Positions 46,331-59,121 of a stretch of 64,000 nt of DNA are shown here, one piece after another. Location of the stretch: contig JBBPUQ010000005.1 of the NCBI GenBank assembly GCA_038501195.1, positions 4,092,001 to 4,156,000 on the forward strand, given 5' to 3'. Every line of letters starts with the position of its first letter. Position 1 is the first letter of the stretch. The position numbers and the translations under genes were made by a program. This DNA comes from Nemania diffusa. Taxonomy: Eukaryota > Ascomycota > Sordariomycetes > Xylariales > Xylariaceae. The notes beneath the pieces are model-generated. The model was not told the origin of the DNA, made no database searches, and saw nothing but the letters and a program-made list of their open reading frames with translations.

Positions 46331-47909
46331 TTACACATCTGACAACATACCGCAGCATAGGACCTTCATGAACTTCTGGAAGCCAGTAGGCTGGGGTTCG
46401 TTGAGACCTTCATTCGCCACGCCAAGTTCAGGACTCATATTCGTCTGTTGAGCCATCCTGGGTGGCAGATTCTGGCTGCTGTTCTGGAATTGGGCCTGGG
46501 TTGATCCGGTTGGGGTGGCCATGTCCCGAAGACCCCCCACCGCGCTCCCGCGTTGGGCTTTCAAGCCGACGGGGGCGTTTGGCCGGCGCGGGTCCGTCCC
46601 CTTGGCTGGCGACGGAGGTGGGGGCTGCGCGGCGTTTAAACGGTCGCGTGTTAGGTGAGGGGTGTTCGCACCGGTCCGGGATTGGTTGTGTAACTCCATC
46701 TGGGAAGGGCCCGGCCGAGCATTTGGGTTATGGTACGCACCATGCTTGTGCATGGCATCCCAGCCCTTGGTAGACTCTTTGCTGATCTTCATCCAATCGT
46801 ATTCTCCGTCCTCGACTTCCCCAGTGCTCTTCAGCGCTTGAGTGAAGAGCTCGCGTAGATAATCGTAATCCGGAGTGTCTTCGAAGCCGAGGTTTCGGAC
46901 ATAGGTGAGATACTTGTTGAACTCGTCAGGGAAGCCTTCACACAGGTCTTTGATGACAGTAGTCTGCTTCTTCTCGCCAATCTTCTCATATTTCTGCTTG
47001 TTAGTCGCAGCCTTCAAACCTTGCCAGGGAAGGCCACCACGCAAGAAGTACATGAACACATGACCCAGGGCTTCCAAATCATCCCGACGAGATTGCTCAC
47101 GTCCCAAGTGAGTGTTGATACTCATGTAACGAGCAGTACCGGATAACGATTTCCGTTCACGGTAAGGAATGTGCTGTTTACTCTTGGGGTCTCGATATTG
47201 CTTGGCCATGCCGAAATCCACGACATGGATGACGTTGGCGGCTTTTGTGCCTGGGCGACCGATGAGGAAGTTGTCCGGTTTGATATCGCGATAGATGAGG
47301 TTCTTCTCGTGGATCGTCTGGACACGAGATAACTACACGAGATATTAGCTACGTGAAAGAGAAATATAAAATAGCAGATTATGAGGCAAAGTACCATTTG
47401 CTTGGCAACCATCACGACAGTCTTTATCGAAAATCTTCGGTTGCAGTGGTCAAACAGATCCTCCAAAGACGGTCCGAGCAGATCTATAACGAGGATGTTA
47501 TGGAGGCCCTCTTGACCAAAGTAATAGACATTAGGAATGCCGGCTACACGCAATTCAGTTTAGTATTGAACCTGGCGTTACACGATGCATCTACTACTCA
47601 CGGCAGCCGACAAGTATCTTGTATGTACGGTATTCATCTCGAAGCTGCGGTGCATCACTCTTGCGCGGCTCCTGTGACTTTGTTAGCTTCCTCATACATT
47701 TCAAGTAAACTCTAAATAGCTCGTCTTCTGGTCCAAAACTTGACCCGAAATGCACAGCTAAGGAATAGCACGAAACTCACGAATTTGATAGCAACCTGCT
47801 GGTTGTTCAACAAGTTGGTGCCTTCAAAAATGACACCGAATGAACCTTCACCAATCTTCTTTCCAACTCGGTAGTGGACACCCACAACGTTCGATGATGA
47901 CGAAGCCAT
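46331..47909 (-). CDS. Casein kinase 1, Yck1/Yck2 type (palmitoylated, plasma membrane), 4 exons, 449 aa
   Basis: Exons 47909-47781, 47671-47602, 47543-47395 and 47332-46331 sum to 1350 nt in frame; introns are 109, 58 and 62 bp. The start is the first ATG, giving [10 protein letters not shown]. The kinase domain is complete: [14 protein letters not shown] loop, VAIKF with Lys42, [12 protein letters not shown] catalytic loop, and [10 protein letters not shown], with the CK1-specific [10 protein letters not shown] in place of APE. The last residues carry adjacent cysteines (Cys442-Cys443 in KVLCCGML), the palmitoylation site that anchors Yck-type CK1 at the plasma membrane. The tail before it is Pro/Gln/Asn-rich. 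Yck kinases regulate endocytosis, nutrient sensing and polarity. Identity is secure; yeast-equivalent numbering is not decided. Confidence 0.96.
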
Positions 47910-50467
47910 TGTGGGATCCACGAGGATGGGCGGTGAGGACGCGTGAGAATCGAAAGCAAGGCAAGGTCGGAGGCGGCGGGATCGACAGGCGTGTACAGCA
48001 GGATGCTGTGCTGTTGCAGAGGAAGATTCGACGTCGTGGAGACAAGTATCAGAGATACTCGATCAAGCAGAGGCGCCAAGGACCATCTCTCGAGGCTGTC
48101 GAGGGAGAGAGAAGCAAACCCAGAGGAAGTCCAAAAGGAATAGAAGAGCCAGCCGTGGCCCAGGAAGGGCGATCTACGGTAATAGGCTTGTTGAACCCGT
48201 GTGGTTGATGCGGTGATTGATAGATGAAAAGATGAATTGAATTGGACGGACCGCTGGCTGGAGAATTGGAGTGAGAATCAAAGGGGAGGAAAACCCGAGA
48301 GAGGCGGTCGGGGGGAGATTGGGTCAACTGGAGTACCTAGGTACCGACTCACTGCCTCTCCAGCATTAGCCAGGATGATCTAAACTGTTTATGGTAGCTG
48401 GTCCACTATTAAGCCGGGGTTGGTGAAGATCTGAGTGGCTGAAATTGCCTGTCCATGCCGTATACCGTACAGGCTCTAGAAGTCCTGACCAGTGTTAATG
48501 AGCCAACTGTGTTCGCGGGCTCTACGGCGAATGGAAGCCCTGAAAGGGGCCTAATTTTAGGGAGGCTGAGAGTGCTAAGCATGTACGTTATACCTCTCCA
48601 CCTGCCCCTTTCAGGCGTTTTTAGTCCCCTAGCAAGCCACATTAGTGATTCTCATTGAGCCAAACAGAACAGACACGAGGACTCACCTAAACAGACTAAC
48701 AGCCTCCAGTACCATGTACCTAAAGGGATTAGGTAGGCGGAGAAGCCAAGACACCAGCCCCGGTTGCCCCGACTCGACAACGCGCCAACGGGCTTTTTGA
48801 TGTTTCACTGTATGTATGTATACTGTACGGTACAATACCCGGTATCCAAGGCGTTTTAAGTTTTGAGTCAAGTCTTCTGTAAACCAGACTCTATATACAT
48901 ATATACACCAGATATTGCCAGAGAAAACCTGTTGTCGCCCGCCTCGCATGGTGGGACAGGAAAACGACCTAGACGCATCTATGCCGCGGGCAAGTATTTT
49001 GTCCCCTCCGACTTCCGTCCCCTGCTTCTCACTAAACTTCTAAAGGATATGAAGCTTAAGTACAGTACTTACCTCCCTTACCCGATATGTTTTATTGTCT
49101 ATGACTAGCCATTTGAGGCATAGCCCCGCCGAAATAGCTACCAACAATTACGGTTTTTACTACCTAATTAAAAGAGCATTAGAGAAATCCGATTCCACTA
49201 ATAACGGTTCGCATGCATGCTAGCATCTTAATGTGGAGTGTGGAGGAAGACAAACTTTCGTATCGTTATAATATATACTGTAGACCTATCTAGGTATTGT
49301 TATTGTTCAACATTTGGGTGAGCAATATTCGAGCATGGACCGCATTGGGTATGCTGTGCATTGCCTTGGCAATCTAATTATTTCTCCGACACGATAGTTA
49401 TATCGCTTAGAGAATTAGGTAGATGCGTAAGAAGGAGTACACAGGTAGGTCCCTCAGCTAGTGAGCGTGTAAGTTGTGACGTTCACCGAGGAATTCATTT
49501 CATGTTTTATGGCTAAGTCAGAGTTATAGCTATCAGCTACCAGTTAAATATCATCCATCTATGTGAATAAGTATCCCACGAGGTTTAACATTATAACGAC
49601 GGGTCATTGCACTCTTCATCCGTCTCGTTCATCCCTGGGACTGAAAACCATAAGCACCGCGCACGGGTAGATCCATACATATAAGATCCACCCCCTAAGT
49701 ACATATGGAGCTAATCATATCAGCCTGACCTGATCAAAACAACATTCAGTTGATATTGGTTTGGAGTAACCGATAAAGGCGAGCTGTTTGGTGGCAATTT
49801 ATTAATGCTAATGTATACTACGCGACTAGTAGAATGTCGTTGCGTGCGATGAAACATAATCGGCGTCAAGATCTCAAGATGCAACGAATCCGCCATGATA
49901 CAGAGTAGAACCTTGTCGGTAAGCCTACAAACTGGTTGCACGTTGCAAATGCAAACCGGCTCGTGTTTCGAAAGACCTTGCACATTGCAGCATAACCGCA
50001 TAACCTTATTATTTTTTCCTAGATGGCCACCTGGCGAGAGCTTTGGTGGCCGATGCAGCCCACAGAAACCTTCTTCTTATTCCTTTAAGTAAAGCAATCC
50101 TAGGCTTGGATAAATCCTCCAAGTGACGTAGGAATCCATATGATATCAATCCTTGATCACAGTCCTGCGTCCGACGCACTACAAGTACATAAACTCTCTG
50201 CACTCAACAAACATATCCCCGGCAGCCTCTACTGTTTTTCCAATTACCTACCTAACTTCCAAGAACATGAGCTAACAGCTTCGGAGAATATGCCGACTAC
50301 ATGAGAAAATTCCTGAAGTGTTTTCAGACATTAGCTTGTCAGGCGATGCACGGGATGCACCCGAGCCGGCCGGCTGGCCACTTGGAAAGAATTAGATAAG
50401 ATTCTAGCATGTGTTTCGTCGGATTAGATAATCCCTCCATCCTCCAGCCAATTAGCTAGGTACCTAT
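47910..50467. other. Intergenic stretch
   Basis: About 2.5 kb with the casein kinase 1 promoter and the 3' flank of the decarboxylase gene. Open frames at 47.84-48.3 kb overlap each other on both strands and look like 5'-UTR DNA. No other gene seen. Confidence 0.6.
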
Positions 50468-52118
50468 TCAATAGCAATAAGGATGCTTATGAGCCTGTGA
50501 TATGGCCAACAGGCTCGTTTTAACAGTATTAGCAGCATCCTCATGATCCGCCCTCCAACTAGAAACCGCAACACGTACAGCAGGTTTGCCACCCCAGCTA
50601 GTCCCACTCACATACCACTTATTACCCTCGTTGATCCGCTGCACAAGCACTTTGTTAAGCACGTCGTCAACAGCCCGGAATAACACCACAATGTGAATGT
50701 CGTCCTCGATGCTGAGGGGCCTGGCTCCCGCGTCCGGCAGCAGCACGTAGCCGTCGCAGGACTGGATCGCATGGGCCACGGCCCGCGCGGTGCGCACCAT
50801 CCGCTCCATCATCCTCGCTATGCCCTCCCTCCCCTCGCTCATCAAGACGGCGTAGACGGGCAGCGCGCGGAAACGCCGAGAATTCTCGAGCCCGATGTTC
50901 AGCGGGCTCTGGATCTGGGACGCAGCGCCGGATGAGAGATACGCGGCGTTGGGGTTTTTGAAGACGTCGTTGAGGATTGCCGATTTCCGCGTGAAGAAGA
51001 TGCCGTTGTCGTACGGCTAACGCCCGGGTTAGGAGCTTAGTCACTTTGTCTTTAGATAGTACAGCGCGTCAGACTCACCACATTCAGCAGCTTGTGCCCG
51101 TCGATAGTCATGCTATCGCATAGCTCGAGGCCGGCACTAATTGCGCGCAAGGAGGCATATTCGGCCTTGTCAGGCAGGGCTCGGGCAAATATCCCGAACG
51201 CTAGGACGCAATCAGCTATCGTGATTCCAAGTTGAGGGCATGGGTATGGGGCTGCTTCGAACCTCCGTCAACATGGATCCACGCCAGATACCGACTAGCT
51301 ATGCTGCGAAGCCTCTTCATGTCCTCGAAACCTGCTGTAGCAAACCGGCCGGTATTCACCTCTCCAGCGCTGACCACTATGATGCTCACGACATCTGTCT
51401 GCTGCAGCTCTCTTTCTACGGCGCTTATGTTCAGGCGCCACGGCTCGGCGTCGCTAAGCGGCAGGGCCTTGACAGAGTTACGTCCAAGGCCTACCACAGA
51501 GGCAGCTTTCGAAAGTGAACTATGCCCCATACTCGTCAAGACCTGGATTTTTCCAATGCGTGCCTTCTTGCATGCTCGTAGCAGGCCGATTTCGCCAACT
51601 CCCCCTAAGCCCCTGGGTAGCCTCACTTCGATGAGAGCCTCGCGGGCACATGCCAGGCCGAGGATGTTACTTGCCGTAGCACCGGTGGTGAACGTCCTGC
51701 CTTCCCACTTCTCTGGCTCTCCCAGGTGTAATAGGCGCAGCAACATCTTCAGCGCAGCATCTTCGACCTCGGTGGCTATCGTCTGCTCGGGCAGATGCAC
51801 CTGGACATTTTGATCGTAAGCGCTGACAATGTTGTCTGCCACCTCAGCGATGGGGAGCGTAGAGCCCGTGACAAAGCCCCAGTATCGCCCGCTTCTGTTC
51901 TCTCCGTTGAGTCCGGGGACGATATCATCTATGAGATGATTGAAGGTGGCTGCCGGACCGAGACCCGTGAGGTAGGTTTCGCGAGAGGCGTCGGGAAGCG
52001 ATGCTCTCGCATTTGCTATTCTGTCCAGGCCGGGAAGCGTGGGTGCATGTTCGCCAGGTGCTACAGTTGCTGATTGTCTGATGCGACGCTGGGCCTGCTC
52101 TATAAATTCGTTCTCCAT
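50468..52118 (-). CDS. PLP-dependent (group II) amino-acid decarboxylase family protein, 3 exons, 508 aa
   Basis: Exons 52118-51263, 51200-51079 and 51016-50468 sum to 1527 nt in one frame. The fold-type I features are visible: the cofactor-stacking region, the acidic residue that contacts the pyridine nitrogen in IHVDGAFG (spanning the first intron), and the internal-aldimine lysine in IDGHKLLNV (Lys322). The protein starts MENEFIEQAQRRI and lacks a targeting signal. Group II decarboxylases remove CO2 from amino acids such as aromatic amino acids, glutamate or histidine; substrate cannot be assigned here. The first intron uses a GTTCGA donor, which is weak but the only choice that restores HVDGAFG. 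The gene is divergent from the methyltransferase gene across 1.5 kb, which may mean co-regulation. Confidence 0.92.
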
Positions 52119-53622
52119 CTTGACTTGACTAGATGATTCCCCTTTAATTGGGTATCGCGGGTATAATCAAGACTAGGATGCCTTTTTAAAGGCTGTGTGG
52201 CTGTGAACTTGTTCTAAATATAGTGAATTGTGATGGTGATACAGATTCTTTACGGAGATTCATTTTTAGGTTGTAACCGTACCCAAATTATGGTACGTGG
52301 TGGATTATAGTTCGTCGAAATTTTCATATCGATCGCAAACTATTTCCTCTCCTGCGGTAATACAAAGATACGCTAAAGATTACTTAGACGCAGCAGCCTA
52401 CCAATTATGCTTGGTATACAACAACTCCAGTTAACTTCGTAATCTGGACGAGGCTGATCAGCCTCGAATGAAGACGATAAGGTATACTAATGATTATCGG
52501 GCATGAACAAACGGATCAACCTAGTCACCAGAGGTCCGATACCTTGCTAGGTCACATTTCTAACTTAAGGTCCTATGCGTAGTTCGGGTACTTAACTCAT
52601 TGACCGGTAGTGCTCAGGTCTAGACCACGCCCTTGACTTTTGATGCTTTTACCATTTTGGCTTCCGAAAGTCTGAAACGTGCACTAATATAATAGTGTTC
52701 TCTTAGATCAGGTACTAGATTCAAGTAGTCTACCCGGGAGACGACCTAGGCATTACAACGTGAGCGACTACTACCCCGTTTTAAAGCGGCCCGCGAAATG
52801 CTCGAGTCATCTGCATAAAATCAGATTTAGCTGTACACGTCACTGTATCCGAATTCGAGGCCTTGTCCGCATATGCCGCGATTATCCAGAGTCATATACA
52901 TAGTATTATTGCCTATTTGGTGATCGTGGATGCGGGGCTTCCTAGCGTGCGTATAAGCGTGATATTCCTGCACATCATCAACCATGCAAGGGAGCAAAGT
53001 CAAATTCAAATAGAGATATCGCGCCTTTTTTTCTCAGAAGTTTCTCGTGAGTTGTCCGGACTCCCTTGGCTTAATCGCACCTAAATTTTGTGAACACAAC
53101 AGGCCCGAACAGGGCCTGGGATGCTGATTGCGTGTCTATATAGATTCTTCTAACACTTCTATGAACGCTGCTGCTTACTAGGTATTCTATTCCGAGCCGT
53201 TGCTAAAAGTCTTGTGCGTGGTCTTGGCCTCTGTAAGTTTTGTAATCTTGGCTACATGGACTACGTCAAAGAGGCGCTCAAGCACTATATTAAATTGATG
53301 AATCATACGCCACCCTTTCACAGTTGTTTCTGAGTCTAAATCAGTTTTATGGGTCTGTGTTTCCAGCAGTTTGGTTCAACGTGTCTATTTGGAACACGGC
53401 TCAACTCCCATCCCATGCATAAAACTCCACACATCCCGTCTCTCGGGAGCTTCATTTATATATTTCTCGATATTGTCCATGCATCATCTTCCCCAATTAT
53501 GACTCGAATCATGCCATGTCGATCTAATTATTCTAGAGTTTCTAGAACATTAATACAAACCGGTATTCTCAACTATTTCTCTTAGTTTGAGCTCCCGGCT
53601 ACTGTCAGACTGGAGAGGTTTC
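52119..53622. promoter_or_regulatory. Divergent spacer between decarboxylase and methyltransferase
   Basis: About 1.5 kb between two start codons facing away. No supportable gene inside; it would hold both promoters. I recognise no specific regulator site. Confidence 0.5.
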
Positions 53623-55395
53623 ATGTCTTCTAAACAAACAAGCACCGAGGAAGCCGAGGATGCCCTGGAGTCTGTCGTGGGTAGTTCCAATGAGAACACC
53701 GACGTACTGGATCAGGAGCCGGCGCAGCTAGCTGCTGGTCCACCCTTCGATCTCAACAACTTCCCCTTTACATTCGAGGATCCACGCGACACGTCCAGTT
53801 ATAAACATATCGAGCCTGATGTGAGAATGCTCATATTACAGTAGAAAAAGCACCTTTATGGTACGCGCATGCTAACAATCGAGAAGAGTGATCCTTCCAA
53901 TTCAGCGAGTTACCAATGGTACGTCCGCGTGCTACGAATGCGACATCTTCAAGCTAATGCCACTGCAAATTATAGGGATGGCGAGTCGATAACAAGTAGC
54001 ATCACGGCCTACAGAGAGGAAAATGGTAGGACGTATCATGCATACAGCGACGGATGTACGTGAACTGCCCGCTTGGCGTGGATTCGAGACGACTAATTAT
54101 CCTCGTATATCAGCATACCACTACCCCAACGACTCCCTAGAACTCGAGAGGCTAGATTGGCAGTTCATCTGCCTCAAGCGCCTATTTAACGGCAGGAATT
54201 ACTTCGCACCGTGGTCCCAGGAGAGCCCTCCAAAGAAGATACTCGATCTGGCGACGGGAACGGGGATGTGGGCCATCGAGATGGCTGAAGAGTTCGAGGA
54301 GTCTATGGTCGTCGGGACAGACCTCTCACCCATCCAGCCGGAATTCGTGCCACCGAATGCGCATTTTTATATTCACGACGCGTAAGTTTGGGTGCTTCCC
54401 TTTATATACTAGTGGTCCGAGTGCTAGACCAGGTAGTGTTTTAGGTAGTTTGTGACGCGGCGCCTGAGACCTTGTCTATAAACCTAGAAAGACTTGCTTA
54501 GATGTTTTACATCTCCTTAATTGTGGGGTTGGGATGACGAAGCTTAACTGTGCATAAGGTGTTGACTTGATATGCGTATAGGAGATTAGACGAGTGGTGG
54601 TGGCCAGATCCATTCGATTATATACATGGTATGTATAGAAAACAGGGCAACCTCGGTCACAAATTAGCCTTTTGCTAATACCGTTCAGTAAGCCAATTCT
54701 TTTCTCCCGAGCCAAATTCTCGGCCCTGAAATGGACGAGTGACGTCGATGCCCTCCAGGCACCACTTTGACTTGCTAACAAGCTTAAGATACGGATGACT
54801 CTGGGCGCATGGGATGATTTCGAGACCGACGTGGCCCGAAAAGCCTTCGATCACCTAGAGCCCGGCGGGTGGTTCGAGGCGCAAGAGCTGCTCCCAACCC
54901 TCGAGTGCGACGACGGGTCAATGCCAGACGACTACGCACCCAAACTGCTCTTCAGCGACCTAGAAGACTGCGCGAGGGAGGAGAGGCGGCCCCTCGACAT
55001 CGCGAAGACGTACAAGCAGGGTCTGATCAACGCGGGCTTTGTGGACGTCACGGAGCAGGTGTATAAGATCCCGATCAACGGGTGGGCGAAGAGCAAGAAC
55101 TGGAAGACGCTCGGGGACCTATGGAATGTGAATTGCCTTGATGCTATTCAGGGTGTGGCGATGGCGCTTCTGCATCGCGCGCGGGGGCTGAAACGGCACC
55201 AGATCGAGGTATATAACTGTCTAGCAAACTCGGGGACATATTGCACTTGTGCTGACTGTTTCGCAGATACATTTGATGGACGCTCGACGAGGTCTCTCTG
55301 ATAAGTCTGTTCATGCATACCAAAGTTGTTACGTTGTACTAGGACGAAAACCTGGGCCACAAGAAGATGTAGCAACCACGTCGAAACAGCAATGA
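53623..55395 (+). CDS. LaeA-like class I SAM methyltransferase, 7 exons, with a one-base frame misfit
   Basis: Exons read as 53623-53820, 53887-53918 (32-nt microexon), 53976-54055, 54114-54381, 54582-54628, about 54789-55208 and 55267-55395; the intended protein would be about 390 aa. The disordered acidic N-terminus is followed by the family block REENGRTYHAY, then YHYPNDSLELERLDWQF, SAM motif I ILDLATGTGMWAIEMAEEF, DYIHVRM, LEPGGWFEAQE, and the end block VHAYQSCYVVLGRKPG. Exon 5 ends in phase 1 (CAT G|GTATGT), but the only AGs before the downstream exon (ending 54782 and 54788) leave its frame off by one base, so the spliced frame would stop about nine codons later. The gene may be a recent pseudogene, use a noncanonical acceptor, or reflect a sequencing error. 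Relatives methylate small molecules or act as regulators; the role here is unknown. Confidence 0.8.
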
Positions 55396-55654
55396 CAACT
55401 AGAGCTTACTTATTTGGGTATAATCTATACTATATATGTGCTTATAATTATTTATTGCGAAGCCAGCTAAACTAACAGTCTATCACTCTTTATGTCATCC
55501 ATTGAATTGTACCTGCTAGGTAGGCATGTCAGGGGCTCTATCTAGGCTTGGTGTTGAATTGGCCCCATTAAGAAACAAGGAAGGTTGGTAGAAACAACCA
55601 CGTGCACCTTATGTTAAAAAAGGTGCAAAGAGGGATGCATTTAGGTACTCTCCC

Positions 55655-55685
<31 letters not shown>

Positions 55686-56611
55686 GAGTATTGTGTATTC
55701 CCGGCGCTTTCAACTCGAGGTGGATAGCACCCCGGAAGTAAATAGCCAGCTGCTGTAAGCGGTGCGGCCGAGCCGCATCGAGAAGTGACTTCTGCACCCC
55801 CCCTTTTACGGGGCCCCATGTTACCCATGGCATCCTTCTAGTGTAAAAATCAGTGAAGCTAGTGAGACGCTGTATCCACTATCTACTACAGTCGAGACCT
55901 GTCGATCAGCTGCCCTTCTCATGTATACTATGTACTGTACCACTACAATACTATTTCTGGACGTTCTTTAAGTTCTTCCATTACACTTCACCTGCGGCTC
56001 AGTCAATTAACCAAGGTTCGTTTTAATGCTGCTTGGTTGAACGATTTGATTTGGTACAATTTGGCGCTTCGCATTTCTCCAGTCTCTTCCTCTCTTACAT
56101 CTCTCTTCTCTTGATTGGGTTGGATGCCGCTCGACGCTTGCGCCAATCCTCAACCTTCTAAGCAACATAACCAACAGCCCCTAATATTCCCTTTACCTAC
56201 AGAAAGGTACCTACACCCTCCTGGACGAGCTACCTGAGGTAGTTACTTAGTCGCCAAGTACACGAGTCTGTACACTTCTTACAGAGTACACCACTACATA
56301 CACCACACAGGTAGTACAGAGTACACATCACCAGGGCTTTTTTCGATACCTACACGAGACACGCCTGACCTATACGTGGCCTTCGTTATCACTCGTCCTC
56401 GAGCCTCCCAGTAACTAACCACCAATTCCATCACCCGGTTTCCCATTACCTACCGCAGTTTTTGATTTTGGTTGAGGTTACCCCAATCCTACCGTGATCC
56501 TCCCGTCGGTCGCGTGCACTCTCTTGGCACCTGTATATATCCCATAACCTATAAACCTGCGCTCCCGACTGGTAATCTTAAAACAGAGCCTAACCTGGAG
56601 ACGGGAGCATA
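55396..56611. other. Intergenic stretch
   Basis: Holds the methyltransferase 3' flank, a CT/AT microsatellite and the ArfGAP promoter and 5' UTR with a GTACACTACAC-rich part near 56270-56330. No supportable gene. Confidence 0.6.
55657..55688. repeat. Compound microsatellite (CT)n(AT)n
   Basis: About ten CT units are followed directly by about five AT units and TAGAG. Confidence 0.9.
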
Positions 56612-58864
56612 ATGTCGGGACTTATGAGCAAGCGTCAACAAGCACGCAACGAGCGCGCTCTTCAGGATCTCGTCCAAAGCGTTCCCGGGAACAATGTATG
56701 TGCTGACTGTGGCGCGCGAAATCCATGTACGTGTTATAGCCTTCGCCGAGGCTTTTCTTTCTTTCTCTTCTTTCCCACTACACAGCGCTTCCTGCTCTTC
56801 CTGCTCTCTTCTATGGGATAATGCTAACGTTGATACCCTTCTAGCATGGGCATCATGGAATGTAGGTGTGCCAATTTCCACATGCAAACTGCCCCCAATC
56901 CCCGTTGTGATGTCACGTCCTAAGAAGGTTGCGACACGAACATGCGTGCACTACCGAGTAGCATGAAGCAGGTTATAGAACCGAGTAGCGGAGCGCTAAC
57001 ACTCACGGCTATAGTTGGGCATATTCCTGTGCATGCGATGTGCTGCCATCCATCGCAAGCTGGGAACTCACATTTCCAAAGTCAAGTCGCTAAGCATGGA
57101 TAGTTGGTCCAATGACCAAGTTGAGGTATGACTGTCACTACTACAACTACGCGCTTCGCAGCGAGAGACGCTAACCCGATCTTGGGACAGGGTATGAAAC
57201 GAATAGGAAATGCCGCTTCAAACAAGACCTACAATCCCCAGAGCAAAAGACCGCCTGTGCCCATCGATGCCGACGAGGCCGATTCCGCCATGGAACGATT
57301 CATTCGCTCGAAATACGTGCAGCCACCAACTCGAACCCCAACAAGCGGCCCGACAAGACAGAACACAGGAAGTTCGGACGAAGGCACACCGCCGCCGTTA
57401 CCCCCTAAGACGGGTACTCGGTTCTTCAAGTCGGGGACGCTCTCGTTTCGATCCAAGAAAGACTCGCAGAGTCAACGGGAAAGCACTTCTCCGCAGTATG
57501 CTCTGCCTCCGCGCGACGAAAACTTACGGAATAAGCCGTCTAAGGTCTTTGGGGCGAGTGTACACCAAGATAGCGTGGAGGCTACGGCGCAGAAGTTGAC
57601 ACAGCTTCGTGATATGGGGTTCGCGGACGACAAGCGCAATGCTATGATACTAAAGGGGGTGAACGGCAATCTGGAGAAGACAATTGAGGCCCTCGTGCGT
57701 CTTGGTGAAGGAAGCGGAGGCATTTCGCCAGGCCTGACCATGACTCGAAATCCATTATCTAGAGCTACGACGCCCAAGCCTACGAAGACGGTTACGAATG
57801 GTCTATCGAAACCGAGTCCTCCTCTGCCAGTGGAGAGCCCGTCGTCGCCATCCAACGACCCTTGGGAGATACAACCTGCGCAACCTCAATCATCACAGTC
57901 CACGGGCACATTGCAAAACAAGAACCCGTTTTACAATAATAATCCCTTTGGCGCGCCAAGTCAACAGGTTGATTTCCCGTTGAACCAGTCGATGCAAAGT
58001 CTATCACTTGCGCCATCGCAGCCGGCGCTCTTCCCACATCATACGGGAGGGGCTCCGGTGGCGCAACCGGTATCTCAGCCTACTTATGCGCATTCCATGA
58101 CTCCGCCTGTTCCACAGCTTCAAAGCTTCACCCCTGTGCCATTTGGCAGCAATCAGACATACCCTCCGCCCTTGCAGCAACAGCCGCAGCAATTCCCGCA
58201 GCAAAGCTACAATCCCTTCTTACAGGCCCCTACAACGCCACAACAACCCCTGTCTCTCAACACTTCGCCATACCAATACCAGGGATCCCTAACAAGTAAC
58301 CCGTTTACGAGATCGCCAACGGGGCTAGCCTCGCCCATGTTAAATCAGATACCCGAGCAGTCGCAGCAAAATGTATATAATTCACCCCAGACCCCGTACA
58401 GTGCCAACCCCTTCATGACGATGAGCCAGCCGGCTCAGGTACCGCAACCTACGCAGCAGCAGTGGTTCCAACAAAACCAGCAACCCCAGCAACAGGCGCA
58501 ATTCATGCAGCCGAACTACCCTACCCCACAACCACAGCGGGCTGACAAAGACTCGATTATGGCATTATACGGTTACGTACAGCCTGCGCCAGCCTCGACG
58601 CAATCCAATCCTTTCGAGTTGGGTCGAGTGGCTTCTCCCCAGCCACAGATTCAGACGTCCTTGCCGCAAGGCCCTTCGGTCGGAACAAACAATCCATTTT
58701 TAAACAATGCGCCCGCCCCCGTGGCATCGGCATTTGCGCCCACTAATCAGGCGCCCTCCAGTGCGAGGAGCCGTGAGAGCATGATGCTCGGGATGGAGAT
58801 GGCCTGGAATAATGGCCGGCACAGCCCGGACGCATTCGCGAGTTTGAGCGCAAGAAGTGGATAA
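56612..58864 (+). CDS. ArfGAP-UBA protein with NPF motifs (Gts1/Ucp3-like), 4 exons, 638 aa
   Basis: Exons 56612-56726, 56845-56861 (17-nt microexon), 57015-57125 and 57191-58864 sum to 1917 nt in frame. The ArfGAP zinc finger is complete: Cys30-X2-Cys33-X16-Cys50-X2-Cys53, with the arginine of AIHRKLGTH as the expected catalytic finger and the downstream block [20 protein letters not shown] domain lies at about 211-255 ([14 protein letters not shown]). The rest is Gln/Pro/Asn-rich and contains seven NPF tripeptides (for example [29 protein letters not shown] and NPFLN), the binding motif for EH domains of endocytic proteins. ArfGAPs stimulate GTP hydrolysis on Arf GTPases in vesicle traffic. 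The yeast relative is Gts1 and the fission yeast one Ucp3. Convergent with the glycosyltransferase gene 257 bp downstream. Confidence 0.95.
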
Positions 58865-59121
58865 CGAGGTGTCTTATATAGGTTTTTGATGTTCGCCACC
58901 ATGTGTGGGAATCTGTACATACTGTATGATATGATCGTGTCACCAAATGATGTAGGTATACTAGAGTGAATTCCTGGTCAAAGAGGGAAGGATATATACA
59001 TATAACCTTAATGTCTCATCTGAAGGAAGCCGCAAAAAGCAGGAAGAATGGATTGTTCTCATTTCACACTGCAGACTTGCTACTATTTTCCCCCACACAA
59101 CCTCATCTTTTTCTTCATCTC

